Shown piece by piece: positions 32,344-44,030 of a DNA stretch of 53,041 nt. The stretch's first letter is position 1. Each line of letters begins with the position of its first letter. The stretch comes from Gnetum montanum (taxonomy: Eukaryota > Streptophyta > Gnetopsida > Gnetales > Gnetaceae). The notes under the pieces were generated by a model. It saw only the letters and a program-made list of their open reading frames with translations, did not search any database and had not been told where the DNA came from. The translations under genes were made by a program, and so were the position numbers. Where the stretch lies: contig MNCI01006063.1 in the NCBI GenBank assembly GCA_015680685.1, positions 332,756 through 385,796 of the forward strand, written 5' to 3'.

Positions 32344-32987
32344 AGGTCTGTAAATTCGTTGCCCACCTATACTGTTTGGGTTCTATTTGTGTTTCTTGTA
32401 TTTATCTAGCCTTCCAACAATGATACAGATGTCTCTATTTCAGTTTTTCTTTTTTTGAATTTTAGAGCCAGAGATTTCGCAACCTTGGCATGGCAGCATC
32501 TTCCTTTCGAAAAAAGGCAGCGTTGCAAATTTTTTTCATCGTGCATGACCTACCTTGGCATCGTGCTTGACATTGGCGCTGTTGCTGTGAACATGGACAA
32601 AGGAGAAACCACTTTTTTTTTCTTCATTTAACCATATTTTGTGGTTAAATAGTAAATGAGGTTAAATAGTAAATGAATGGTAGGCTTTGCTGCAATAGAG
32701 CATCATCATTTCTAAGTTTCATTGTCAACTCAACCAGAGGTAGAGGATCAACATAGTATACAATAACCTTCCAAGTACAATTACAGCAATGAATGACCAG
32801 TTTCAATCGAGTCTCTTCTTAGAATCTCTATTTTCACTTTAATAACTCCTCAAACGATACTTATGGCACAAATATCATCTTGTTTTTAATGTGGAAAAAC
32901 ACAATAGTTTGAAAAACTAAAATTGAAGATTGGAAAGATGTCCCCAAATTTCAAGCTTTTTGTTAAAAATGTGAACAAGTCATTCAA
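32344..32987. other. Intergenic stretch between Hsp70 and xanthine dehydrogenase fragments
   Basis: AT-rich, with short T and A runs, and no frame longer than chance. The minus-strand piece 32880-32987 may be intron or flank following the xanthine dehydrogenase fragment. Nothing else recognised. Confidence 0.4.
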
Positions 32988-33066
32988 CTTTCTCCACCAA
33001 ATACAGTGCATGCTCCACAACCACCTTCTCCATAGCCAAGTTTTGTACCAGTGATTCTTAAACTTG
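32988..33066 (-). pseudogene. Xanthine dehydrogenase iron-sulfur domain fragment
   Basis: The minus strand reads LRITGTKLGYGEGGCGACTV, the N-terminal 2Fe-2S motif of plant xanthine dehydrogenase (normally GTKLGCGEGGCGACTV; the first cluster Cys is Tyr here). It directly follows, in another frame, a fragment from the middle of the same enzyme, so the order is reversed relative to the intact protein. Dead fragment. Confidence 0.82.
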
Positions 33067-33553
33067 AAACTTTGCTGAGGAATGAGCAACTGGAAGACCC
33101 ACTCCTATGACATCATGTCGATTCTCATAGACCTACACCCCATAAGATGGCATACTTTCATAAGGAGCCATTGTAGACTTGTAGGAATCAGGAGTATCAA
33201 GATGTACCTTTTCAGACAACCAAAGATAGAATTTGAAAAGGAAACTCAACATCAATGATCTCCTGAACTCAACCATGCCACTAGGAGCATCATTTTTATC
33301 GAAACATCTTGTTGCAGCACCTTGAAAACATTCTCAAAAGATCCATGGCTTCCCAATAAGAAACTCTCATGTCTTTGTTGTAGATAAAGTAACTAGGGCT
33401 ATCTTACCATAAGCTAGAGAAATATCTACAATTGATGCACCATTTGCTTTTGACTCCAGATAAACTCTCATGCCATCATTCACAATTGCAATGTCATCAT
33501 CCCTTCGATGAGCTTGTTTAAATTCCTTCACATATTCATGCTTTCTAGTAAAT
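33061..33553 (-). pseudogene. Xanthine dehydrogenase middle fragment (FAD domain to start of Mo domain)
   Basis: On the minus strand, in order but through frame changes and stops: EYVKEFKQAHRRDDDIAIVN and MRVYLESKANGASIVD (FAD-domain end), [24 protein letters not shown], and VGLPVAHSSAKFQV (start of the molybdenum-binding part). These are collinear with plant xanthine dehydrogenase, the purine-degradation enzyme. No introns appear inside the matched pieces. The fragment ends at 33061, where the N-terminal Fe-S motif is joined. Confidence 0.85.
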
Positions 33554-33582
33554 GGTTGGAATAATTTCTCCTTTGTTTAAAT

Positions 33583-33618
33583 CAACCTATTCCATGAAAT
33601 GGCCAAAATGTACCAACA
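33583..33618 (-). repeat. LTR start remnant of the element I family
   Basis: The minus strand TGTTGGTACATTTTGGCCAT at 33618, continuing TTCATGGAATAG, matches the first 33 bases of the I LTR (47947 downward: TGTTGGCACATTTTGGCCAT, then CTTATGGAACAG). Only this stub remains, between the F gag and the xanthine dehydrogenase fragment. Confidence 0.6.
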
Positions 33619-35860
33619 GCGGTGCTGGTGCACTATGCTGAGGCATGCAGACCACAAATATCTGCTAGGGCAGCCTAGGATCACTGTCAATGCCGATGGT
33701 GTTGATGACATAATTGACATTGTTGGAATTGGGAGGGTTAGTGTAAATTTGTAGAGATTGATTCTCAGGACGTACTGGGATGCTTTCATTCAACACCAAT
33801 TTTCCCTGATCAATCATCCTTTGGATGTCATCCTTCAATGCTAGATGGTAATCTATGTTGTGACCACATTGTTGGTGGTAGTCACAAAACCTATTCAACC
33901 TGAAATCCTTGAGAACTGGAGGCTCATTGGGCAGGGCCAAGGAGGGGTTCCTAAGGAGCTCATAGTAATGCTAATGTCTCCTAACTCCCTCTTCCGACAT
34001 CTGCTTTTGTTGGATGTGCCCTGCTGCCAGTAGCTACTTCAGAAGATCTGAAGACTTGACAGGTAGTGGGGTATACTTTGAGCAATCTTTACACTTAAAT
34101 TTTGGTTTGGGTTGCGCAGATGCCTCAGGTGTGGGTGCAGCAGGTTGCAGTGCGTTGCCGTACTTGGGTGTAGGGTTAGCTGCAGGTGTGGCTGATTTTT
34201 TATTATTCTTGTTACCATTGTTATTATGTTTGAGCTTGGCCTTGTTCACCACAGTGACCACTGTGGCTGTTGGGGCCTTACCCTTGTCCTTCTTTGTGAA
34301 GGTGTTTTTGTAGGCAACATAGGCCAGGTCCTTGCTCGCCTCGACCGCATCTTGTATGCTCTTAGTCTAAGAAAAGGCTTGACTAAGAGTGCGAGGAGTG
34401 GGGTAGTACAACTTAGACTTGATGAAGTCATTCACTGCATCCTTAAAGACGACCAGCAAGTGGGCCTCCATGATGGGCTCACAGATTTCATTAAGGGTTG
34501 CGCTCCAACATTAGATGAACTTCTGGACCGGTTCCAGAGGATCCTGCTTCACGCTCATCACCTGATCCAGCATGATTTCTACCTTTAAGTTATACTTGAA
34601 GTGTGTCATGAACTGGGTTAGAAGCTTCTCTAGGGTTGATATGGAGGAGCATGGCAGGGCACGGTACCAGTCCAGGGCCTTTCCTGCCAACGACATGGCA
34701 AAGACATGGATAATCATGTGCGACCACTGTGGTAGTAGAAGGGACTCAGAACTAAAGGTAACAAGATGTGCATTGGGATCCCCCTCTCCATTGTACTTCA
34801 TGAAGTGCAAGAGGGACATACCTGGGGGTAATGTAAGAGTGGAAATTGCAGGGCTGATAGGGTCATCCTGGTAAAAGTCCATGACTTGTACCATGTTAGA
34901 CCCGACAGCCTTGAGGCATTTTATTTCCTCAGTAAGGGTCTAGATAAGTTGGAACATTTGATTCAAACCGTATGACGATGTAGAAGGTTGGGGAACTACC
35001 GAGGTAGCTCCCATCTGTGAAATGGAGGGGGTGGTAGCATGACCCATTGGCGGTACAGTTGGGGTGGCCCCTATGAATAGTGGTGCTTGTGTTGTCCACC
35101 ACTTGGTAGGTGGTGCTATTGAAGTGGTAGCCACTGGTTGCACCACAAAATGGGAGGCTTGTGTGAGAGGTGGAAAAGACCATATTCTCATGCTAGGTTG
35201 TACCATCTGCGGCCTGGTGGGGAACGTGGTGAGACATCTGCGATGGTAGCATAGCAGGGGGAGTAGTGAATGGGGTCCATCATGTGGATAGGCATAGGCA
35301 CACCACCGATGGTGGGACAGGTGTGAATGCGGGAATGGAAATGGAAGTTGCGTATGACTGTGAAGTAGGTACGGTATGAACATGCGGCAGGGTAGTCGTG
35401 ATTGGCATGTGATGTGCTATAGGAATGGACTAATGAATGGTTTGTGGAGGAATAGTGGCTACAAATGAAAGAGGGGAATAAGGACATTGATACGCTGGGA
35501 AGATGACATGGCCATCCATTGCAGGTGTGATTGTAGGTTGCGGAAGAGTAGGTATGATCACAAAGGGAGCAACGAAAGATAATGGGTTGGTCCAGAAAGA
35601 CTGGGTAGGAGGGATCGTGATGGGGTTGGTTTGACCTCCCTCGTAGGATTGAGAATCGAGCTCCTCTTGTCCATCTTGGAAGGTCTCGTCATGGTTGGAT
35701 GTTGTATCCTGCTACTCCCTAACCCTAGCCAATTGGATTAGTTGGTCTAGAAGCCATTGATTTGTCTGTGTCAAAGGGATGGAAGCGCTAGGAGTGTTTG
35801 ATGGTGGCCTTGATAAAGTTACATGAGGTGTTGCATTCGAAGGTAAGGGTGCACCACAGT
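33619..35860 (-). pseudogene. Element F: Tat-lineage gag (broken)
   Basis: Minus strand, in order: a long Pro/Thr/His-rich part (35860-34930), the Gag core (34894-34511: VMDFYQDDPISPAISTLTLP, MSLAGKALDWYRALP, MTHFKYNL, PLEPVQKFI), a Lys/Asn-rich linker, the KYTPLPVKSSDLLK motif (34034-34080), and a zinc-like segment FCDYHQQCGHNIDYH (about 33830-33870, final Cys replaced by His). It is collinear with the gag of E but clearly diverged. Stops and frame changes are frequent. No protease or pol follows: the sequence ends at an LTR stub. The 5' boundary with D is diffuse. Confidence 0.82.
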
Positions 35861-35869
35861 GTGGGACTT

Positions 35870-37420
35870 GTGCTAGGTTGGAAGATGCAGTGGCCTCTGA
35901 ATTATGTTGTCCCTTCTTACGACTGTGTTTAAAGAAGGGATGCTTTGTATGTTGCTGAGGGTTTTCAATGCTATTGGAAGTAGTAGCACAAGTGTTGTTC
36001 GTGGGTTGTTGTTATGGCATAGACACCTTAGGAACAGTTGGTGGCACTGTGGAAGGAGGAAAAGGATGAGAATGTGGAAAGTTATGAGGAGGATAAGGTG
36101 CACAAGGTGGTGGTTGTGTTGGAGGTATGGGTTGATAGTACTGTGAAGAATGGTATTGTGGTGAGATAGAGTATGTTGGCCCAAATGGAGAAACAGGATG
36201 TTGAACTTGATAAGTTTTTGGATTCAGATAATATGAAGGGTGCCTCTAATCTAAGGGTGGTCTCCCCCATGACTAGGATGGTTGCCACTGTGGTCTAACA
36301 AAGTATCTCTGTACAAACTCTAGATGTAATGTGTTTCCCCAATGCTCATGTAGATGTAACAATATTGGGCATTGGCCTTTGGGGTGATTGTCTAGGCATA
36401 TGTTACATTCATACATATGATTGATAGTTGAACTCTTATTTTCATTATCCCTTCTTTCTAAATGTCTACTATTTTGTCCTGCTTCTTGGGTTTTCAGAAC
36501 TCTATCTCCAATATTGTTGATATATTCTCCACACTTTTGATACATCCATTCCAACATCTTCTTGATCTTTGCCTCGGCTTCTTCTAACGATTGTTGTATT
36601 GGCAAAGATGATGTTTCCACCTTGAGATTGGTTGATTTCTCCTTTGTAAGATCATGGACCTTTGTTGAGTTAATATTTTGGTCCCGTTTATGTTTTTCAA
36701 CACTCTCCCATCTAGCTAATTCTCCTTCTTCTTTTGCTNATTACATAGCCCATCTATAATATGGTACATTAGCCTTTCCTCAGAAAACCCATGGCCTAGA
36801 CAGTTGTTTAACAATGCATAATATCTTTCTAAGGCCATGTCCAAGGGTTCATGTTGTGCTTGTTTCCATCCTTGGATGTGTTTCCTCAAGGCTGACACTC
36901 TTACGTAGCTTTGATATTTTTTGTTAAAGACTTCTACCATTGTTGACCAGTATCATATCGAGTTTGGTTTTAATGATCTATACCATACTTTTGCTTGGTC
37001 AACGAGTGTCATAGGAAAGAGCTTATGTTTTTGCCAACCATTATCAATGTTGTTCCATGTATAGGCATCGTAGAAGGCTTGTAAATGTTGATGCGAATCT
37101 AAGTCATAGCATCCTAAAAATTTAGGAAAGTTATTTAAATCAAGCCTGGGTAGTCGGCTCTCTTTACAATGCCTACATGAGATTCGAATAGGCTCTTGTA
37201 TTTGCATTAAGCTTGTAGTGGCCAGTGGGAGTTCATCGTCATCAGGTAAGTTATGTCTTCGTGTGTTGCGATGACGTTGTTTTCATTCATGTTTATAAGA
37301 AACTTCTGCTTTAGGTTGTATACTCCAATCTTCATCGTCATATAATTCATTGGTTCTCCAATGAACTTCCTCACTAAGTGTGGCGTTATTATTATCTTGT
37401 AGGAGAGGCATTGTTGCGAA
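35870..37420 (-). pseudogene. Element D gag (Athila-like, broken)
   Basis: The likely start is ATG near 37412 (MPLLQDNNNATLSEEVHW). The minus strand shows the Gag core at 37207-36720 (HLQAFYDAYTWNNIDNGW, VWYRSLKPNSI, EPLDMALERYYALLN), a linker, and a complete zinc knuckle CNICLDNHPKGQC at about 36390-36350, then a Pro-rich tail (36290-36010). One stop (about 37285), a frame change near 36950 and an unresolved base at 36739 break it. It is the best preserved gag of the B/C/D family. No protease or pol follows; element F sequence replaces them. Confidence 0.82.
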
Positions 37421-37539
37421 CTTGTGTGTGAATTATGTATGACTTTTTATAATTATTATTATTATTTTCTGAAAGATATATTGTTAAGTTCTTTATACAG
37501 CAACCTTGTATGATATAACTAATCTAGATAACTAGCACC

Positions 37540-37559
37540 GTTCCCTAGCAATGGCACCT
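37540..37559 (-). other. Primer-binding site of element D (decayed)
   Basis: The minus strand GGTGCCATTGCTAGGGAAC next to the LTR end aligns with the tRNA-Asp-type sites of B and C with several changes. Confidence 0.55.
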
Positions 37560-37560
37560 A

Positions 37561-38293
37561 TGATGAGTGGCAAGGTACCCCTACACTCAACCATATGAAT
37601 ACGAGCATTCTCACGCGTGATCCAATTCAACTCCGCAGATGGACTAGTTGTGGCACTTAGACAGTTATGCTTAGGTCGTAGTTCACTGTCTTCCCACCTC
37701 GACTAGTATTATATTTGTCACGTATGGTTTAGTCCAGAGTGAGGTGTATGATGGGTTTTCTAATCTAATGCTACTCCTGAAGGCAGTGAAAAATAATATT
37801 AAATTAACTAATCTAGGAGAGAGAGGGTAAGAGAATCTAATCTAGCCTAAGTGCGATGAGCATCTGATTCATTGATCAATCGTACACATCTTGGACCTCG
37901 TGCATGACTACCACTAGGATTACCAAGTGCAGATCCTAGGTACGCCACTAGAATACCAAGTAGTCACAGTTAAATGCTCGTAATCAAGTCGTACTCATTC
38001 TGCGTTACTAGGAGATAAGGGTGAGAGAGAAAGCAGTAAATAAAAATTAAATAAACAAAGTGAATGCTGCAATGATGAAGTAATCTCGATCTTTATTACC
38101 GGTCATGTACGTGTCCAAGTACATTACACTTGAATAAATAATGTTGTACAATTACATTCACCACACTATAGGAAGACACTAGAAAATAATCTATCTCTGG
38201 AGGGATCAAACTACCAGAGCTTCGATACTTCTAACTCCTAATCTCTAAACAAGGGAGAGCTGCTTCTTATTTATAGACATTTCCATCCCATCA
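37561..38293 (-). repeat. 5' LTR of element D (733 bp)
   Basis: On the minus strand it starts TGATGGGATGG at 38293 and ends CCACTCATCA at 37561. TATA box at 38275-38268, then AAGAAGCAGCTCTCCCTTGT as in B. It lacks the CGATATCG array present in B and C; U3 before TATA is only about 20 bp. Confidence 0.8.
38268..38275 (-). promoter_or_regulatory. TATA box of the D LTR
   Basis: The minus strand reads CTATAAATAAGAAGC, as in the B and C LTRs. Confidence 0.55.
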
Positions 38294-39130
38294 CATGGAA
38301 AAGAGTTGTAGCAACATATCACTACCAAGAAGCCTATATAAACTAAATTGAAACATAGTGAAGGAAATTTTAGCATTTTGAGCATTGGAGCTGAACATTG
38401 GGACTTTAAGCATAGTGCACATTGCCAAGAGTCTAGCATCCATTCCACCATTTTTCAACACTAATGCAACAAATTTGTACCTGAGAACTAGCAAGGAGTG
38501 TTGGAAAGTAAGGCTTGGGACCATCTGGATCATGCAACTGACTATAGGACACAATATATCAATTTCCCTAGACTTCAAGCATTACTCAGCTAGCTCCTTG
38601 TGCACCTAGGCACACACTTGTACTTATTTGAACTTTTTGCTATCAATATCTTATTATTTCAATAAAATTAATAGTTCATTTGTTTATGCAAGTTTATTTC
38701 AAATCAAAATTTATTGCTTTCTCTTGGGTTAAATTTGCATTCTTTGTTAAACTTAATTACACTATTTACACTTCCTAAGTCCTTAGGTGATCGACAAAAA
38801 CATCCAAGGCACATTGGATCCTCTTTCTTGGAGGTCCTTGGGATCCAAGGTCAATCTCTTTCACCTAGAATTTTTAGTTTTGCAACATCAAATTTCTTAA
38901 GTGTTACTTCCTTTACATATTGTTCTAAATAAATATGCAAATATAATTCACTAAAAGAAATTTTCTATATGGGCTTTAATAGTAAAGTCCTTTTGCAATC
39001 ATTTAAGAAAAGGAGGCAAAGCTATTTGTCTAGGCAAAGGAGAAGAGGTTACTGGTTGTTCTCTTTTCTTTATTGACTAATTATTTTCCTCCTCATGCAA
39101 TACTTATGCTAAACTTTTTCTTGTGTCTTA
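38294..39130. other. Poorly explained stretch between D and H
   Basis: 38294-38610 has two overlapping open stretches, minus 38578-38291 (95 codons) and plus 38385-38609. I recognise neither. 38610-39130 is AT-rich and may be the 3' part of element H or the target into which D inserted; GGTGATCGACAAAAACATCC at 38787 is a possible decayed non-coding element motif. No confident gene. Confidence 0.35.
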
Positions 39131-40569
39131 ACTTCTTAAAATCTAACCTTCTTTTGAGGCCTAGGTTCAATGGTCATTCCACTCCTAGTAGTGATGAAAT
39201 GCAATTATTCCTTACCCTCTTTGAGACATAAGATTTGGCTTAGGTTGAGAAGGTAATTTGTTCTTTGTTAGGTCCTGAAATCATCTCCTTGTTTCACTCA
39301 TTAATTATCTACTTCCTCCAATGAAGGAAGTAAGACTTTGAGTGAGTTTATCCAAGTGTTCATTAGTTGGGCTCTTAAATGGTCTAAAATTATTTTGAGA
39401 ATATTATTGTTGAAAATATGGTCTTTGTGGAAAGTGATTGTTGGTTGGCTTCTATATTGTTGAAAAACCTTCACCAATTCTTTCACTTCCTTATGATAAT
39501 ATGATAAGGCTAGACAAGTGGTGCAATCATGTCATGGGCTACCACAAAGGCTCAATACTTCACCTTACACCACATGAACTTGTTTCTTTATAAACTATGT
39601 CAACTCATCCACTTTTTGATTTAATTGTTCTATTTTTTATGTCATGCCTTGAATGATGTTGGGTTTTGACCATCTCTTACTTTGATCTACCAATGAATCT
39701 ATCATCTTCTAGCCATCTTTTGGTGTTAAATTCAATAGATTTCCACCACATGAAAAGTCAACATTTTGCCTACAATATAGTAATAGAATTTCTACAAAGA
39801 TTTGAATAAGTTGATGAGCTAGAAATACATGGTTGGGATTATTTAAACATAACCCCTTAAACCTATCAAACGTACTCTTATAATCCTCATCTTCTTGTTG
39901 CATAAAACTCATTAGTTTCTTCCTTAATAAATGAAACCTATCATTAGAGAGAAATCTTTGGAGAAAGGCAACCTTGAATTCATCCCATGAACTAATTTAT
40001 GTCTTGAGGGTTTCTAGCCAAAATTCAACCTTATCTTTCAAGGTTGACTTAAAAGCAATCAATTTAGTTCTATCCTCACTTTTAGGTGCTAGCATTGCTA
40101 ATGTCATTTTAAATTCTCTTATGTGAGTAACTGGATCTTCATCATTTACTTCCCTAAAAATAGGTAATAAGTGAATGTTTTTAACCTCCACATCTCTACC
40201 TTGTGGAAAAACTATCAGGTCTTGAGGTATGATTGATGTCCTTTGATTTAATAAATCCCAAAAATTTTGTCCTTGGTATGCCTATCCAACTGAAATATTA
40301 CCTATACTACCAAAAGGAAAAGGAATTAAACCAAAAGAAAGTGGAGGAGGTGTATGGTGTGAAGGAGATCTAATTGTAAAGGTAGGAGTTATTGTTGGGG
40401 TTACAATTGAACTCGGTATAGAAATAGAGGCTATTAATGTAATTGAAATTTTCAAATTTAAGGTATTTACAGATTAGGTGTTCCTCCCATTATAGTTACA
40501 TTACTTTATATTTGGTTAAAACTTAGATTTTTGCAACTTGCCATTATAGTTGAACTCATAGTTTGCATT
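39131..40569 (-). pseudogene. Element H gag (Athila-like, broken)
   Basis: The minus strand shows the same Gag as element G in order: the N-terminal part (40569-40210), VKNIHLLPIFREVNDEDP, THIREFKMTLAMLAPKSEDR, FKSTLKDKVEFWLETL (40195-39997), LMSFMQQEDEDYKSTFDRFK (39912 onward), LNNPNHVFLAHQLIQI, and a decayed knuckle and ELVKVFQQYRSQPT (39480). Several stops break it. Its 5' side is cut at 40569, where the LTR of G begins, so H is the target of G. Downstream pol is not seen. Confidence 0.82.
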
Positions 40570-41760
40570 GTGTTAAATCCCAAAATTAGTAGTTTTTAGA
40601 TCTTAATTACATATTATTAATTATTTACTTAGTTTTTAATTAATGTTTATTTTAGTTATTTTAATTTCTTTTAGTTTATTATAGTGATTAATATTAGTTT
40701 ATTATTAATTTATTATTATTAGATTATTATTATTTTATTAGTTTTTATATACTAAAAACTTGAACCATAGGTGCAAGTTTTGTTGCTAGACAACCATGTG
40801 GTGGAATTTGAAGAATTCAATTCTTTGATCTATACTAGTATTATGTTTTCTAGTTTTGGATTTTTTTTTGTAGTAATAATAGGAATGCATGTTAAGGATT
40901 TATGGTGGTAATGGAGCTACAACTTTGACATTGGCAACAACGTTATTTGACCATGCAACTACAATGTTTCTTACACATTCCTGTAACCATTACCTACACC
41001 TGGGTGATGGGAGCTATGTATTTCTTTGCCACATGATCAGTGGATATTATAGTGGACATTACACATGAGGTGGCGGTGGACGTCACAATGAATTTTACTT
41101 ACATGGGCGATGGTGATGGATGTTACATTGGACATTATGTGTGGGTAGTAATTTCCATGGCCATTATACATGGGTGATGGCTCCTCATGTGCTAGACCAA
41201 TCCTTATAAATTCCTTGGCCAGATGCAATAGAGGGAAAGGAGAATAGAAAAAAGGATATGAAGAAACAGAGAGCGGATACTATTAAGAGAACAACACCAA
41301 ATTAGAATTTTTATTTGTGTACAAAATTGTGAAGGAAGAGTCTTGATGCTTTGTGGGAATTAATAGCCAACAATGTTTTAAGATTGTAAAGTTGTTACAC
41401 TATGAAGATAATAGAGTAGAGTAATAAATTAGGTGATGTCTTCTTTTTGATATTCCTTATTTCTCATAAATTTATTTAAATTCAATTTAGTTTAATTTAT
41501 TGTTTTCATCTTTGAACTTAATGTTAGATGTTAAGGTGAATATTGTTAATTTTACTTATGGGTGATAGCCGTAACTATGGTGTTCTCAATTGAATCTAGA
41601 TCTAATCATTGGTTTTATGTCTTGATGATATTTTGACTTTAAACCATTCCTCCACAAGAATGACTTGTGGGTTAGTCACAAATGAGGTGACAATTTCAAC
41701 AATAAAAGAAATGAAGATAAAGATTAAAGGTATCTAACACTGATTTTTTCCTAACTTGTT
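40570..41760 (+). repeat. 5' LTR of element G (about 1.19 kb)
   Basis: Starts TGTTAAATCCCAAAATTAG right where the gag of H breaks off. It ends about 41760, just before the PBS; the terminal CA seems decayed. U3 has diverged ATGGGYGATGG repeats (40980-41180) and a TATA box, TTATAAAT, at 41204-41211. The sequence is AT-rich. Confidence 0.7.
41204..41211 (+). promoter_or_regulatory. Possible TATA box of the G LTR
   Basis: CCTTATAAATTCC about 630 bp into the LTR, upstream of a purine-rich transcribed-looking part. Position-based inference only. Confidence 0.4.
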
Positions 41761-41764
41761 AATT

Positions 41765-41782
41765 TGGTGTTGTTGATGGGGA
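41765..41782 (+). other. Primer-binding site of element G
   Basis: TGGTGTTGTTGATGGGGA aligns with the tRNA-Asp-type TGGCGCCGTTGCCGGGGA. All but one difference are C-to-T. Confidence 0.65.
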
Positions 41783-42306
41783 GGCTGGTAGAGCTAATCA
41801 TCATCAAGAGTTATGTATGTTTTAATTTCATTTTGTAATTCCATAGGTACATTTTATTTTATTTAAGTAATTTGAGAAATGATTTATTTTACTAATTTTT
41901 TTAGCATTAAAAAATCCAAAAATAAGGAAAAATTCCAAGAATCAAATCCTCTTATCATACAACCAACTAAAACTATTAAAAAATTTGTAATTAAAGCTGC
42001 AATAGTAGGAGTTATTAAATCAATTTGTAAATTCTTAAGAATGGTAGCCCATGAATGTGCCAATGAAGAATTTTATTGTTAAATGAAACCAAAAAAGCAA
42101 CCAAAGAAACCAACATGAATACAACCTTCTATGATCACTCTTAGCCTTTATAAATGTACAAAAGTCACTCAAAAACAAGATCAAGAGGAACCAATACAAT
42201 CAATATCATATTTTTCTTACCCTTTGACAATACAAAATCCAAAAAAAAAAAAACAACAAATTTTCCATATATGTTAATCCTCTATTTTCATATTCCAACT
42301 ACAACC
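41783..42306 (+). other. Leader of element G
   Basis: AT-rich non-coding leader with A runs (42240-42252). The open stretch 41879-42082 is Lys/Ile-rich and shows no domain. Confidence 0.5.
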
Positions 42307-43320
42307 ATGAGTCCAACTATGGGGGTAGGGCCTCAAAATCTAAGTACTACACCAATATCAACTTATATGACCATAATTGGAGGCATTACCCAACCTGTGA
42401 GTACTTTGAATTTACAAAATCCACCACTAGTCTCTATTTCTATACCAAATCCTATAGTAACCCCAATAGTAACCTCTAATTACATGATGGTATCATCTTC
42501 ACATCATACATCTCCCCCATTTTTCTCAGGTTCAATTCCTCTCTTCTTTGGTAGTTTGAGCTCCAATGTTCCAATTGGTTAACCCTACTCAAGATAAACC
42601 CTTGCGGATTTAAATCAAAGAACATCCATTATACCTTAGGGACCATTAGTGTTTTCACAAGGAAGAGATGTAGATGTTAAAAATATTCATTCATTACCCA
42701 TCTTTAAAGGAACAAATGATGAGGATCCAATTACCCACATAAGAGAATTTGAAATGACATTAGCCATGTTAGCACCTCAAAGTGAGGATAAAACTAAGAT
42801 GATTGCCTTTAAATCAACCTTAAAGGACAAAGCTAATTTTTGGCTACAAACCCTTAGTACAAAAATTAGTTCATGGGATGAATTTAAGAATGCTTTTCTA
42901 CAAAGATTTCTTTCTAATGATAGAGTGTATTCATTAAGGAAGCAATTAATGAGTTTTATGAAACATGAGGATGAAGACTATGAGAGTACCTTTGAGAGAT
43001 TTAAATGATTATCTTAAAAAACCCAAATCATGGATTCCTAGCCCATCAATTAATTCAAATCTCTGTAGAAGGCTTATTACCTTATTGTAGGCAAAATGTT
43101 GACTTTGCATGTGAAGGAAATATTTTAAATGTGACCTCGAAAGATGGTTGGAGAATTATAGATTCATTAGTAGATCAAAGCAAACATTGGAACAAACCCA
43201 ATATTATGCAAAGCATGACTCAATAAACAAAACCTCATGGAATTCAAGGAGAAATGTGCAAAATTTGTGGTAGTCCCCAACATGACCAAACAACTTGCCC
43301 AACCTTGTTCTATTATCAAG
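42307..43320 (+). pseudogene. Element G gag (Athila-like, two frames)
   Basis: The likely start is ATG 42307 (MSPTMGVGPQNLSTTP). A Pro/Ser/Thr-rich N-terminus is followed by VKNIHSLPIFKGTNDEDP, THIREFEMTLAMLAPQSEDK, FWLQTLSTKISSWDEFK, LMSFMKHEDEDYESTFERFK. A TGA at 43006 and a frame change lead into NPNHGFLAHQLIQISVEGLL, and the zinc knuckle CKICGSPQHDQTTC lies at about 43259-43300. It matches the gag of H in the opposite orientation. It is the capsid/nucleocapsid precursor of the element, broken. Confidence 0.85.
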
Positions 43321-44030
43321 AGGAAATGCAAGAGTTAGTAAATGCTTTTCAACAATTTAAGAGCCAACCAACAATGAAATTTCCTTAACAACCATTTTAC
43401 CAGCAATAATATCCTTAAAATAACTTTATATCATTTATGAATCCAACTAATGAACACTTGAATAAACTCAACCAAAGCCTTACTTCCTTCATAGAAAAAA
43501 GTAGATAATTCATGAGTGAGACTAGAAGGATATTTTAGGACTTAATGAAAAATGAATTATCATCCCAACCAGAACCAAATCCTACATCTCAAAGAAAGGG
43601 TAAAGAGAAATTACATTCCATCACTACAAAGAGTGGAAAAAAAATTAAACCTAGACCCCAAAAGAAGGTGAGATTTTAGGAGGTAGGGACATAGGAAGAA
43701 ATTTAACAACAAATAGTAAATGAGGAAGATCAACTAACTATGGAAAAAGAACAACCATTACTCTCTAGGCAACCAATTTTACCTTCTTTTCCTAAATTAT
43801 TACAAGAGGATTTTACAACTAAATCCCATCTTGATAAAATTTTTAGTGAATTGTATTTGCATATCCCTTTAGAACAAGTAGTAAAACACATACCTCTTTA
43901 TGCCAAATACTTGAGGGAATTATGCACTAGGAGAAGAGAGAAAAAAATTCCTAAATAGGTTTATTTGGTTGACAATCTTTCTCAACTTGTACAAAATCAA
44001 GAGATTCTAAAATACCAAGATCTTGGAGTC
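43321..44030 (+). pseudogene. Element G gag-protease linker
   Basis: A charged, Gln/Lys/Pro-rich linker in several frames. The best open part is 43740-43958, with LLQEDFTTKSHLDKIFSELY and KHIPLYAKYLRELCTRRRE, a segment typical of Athila-type polyproteins just before protease. Stops at 43676, 43691 and 43957. Confidence 0.65.

Noticed and set aside
32124-33553. Functional Hsp70 or xanthine dehydrogenase gene
   Set aside because: Both are short, truncated, with lost conserved residues, frame changes or scrambled order.
34014-34588. Plus-strand open stretches opposite the F gag
   Set aside because: Mirror frames of the minus-strand gag, which has recognisable Gag motifs.
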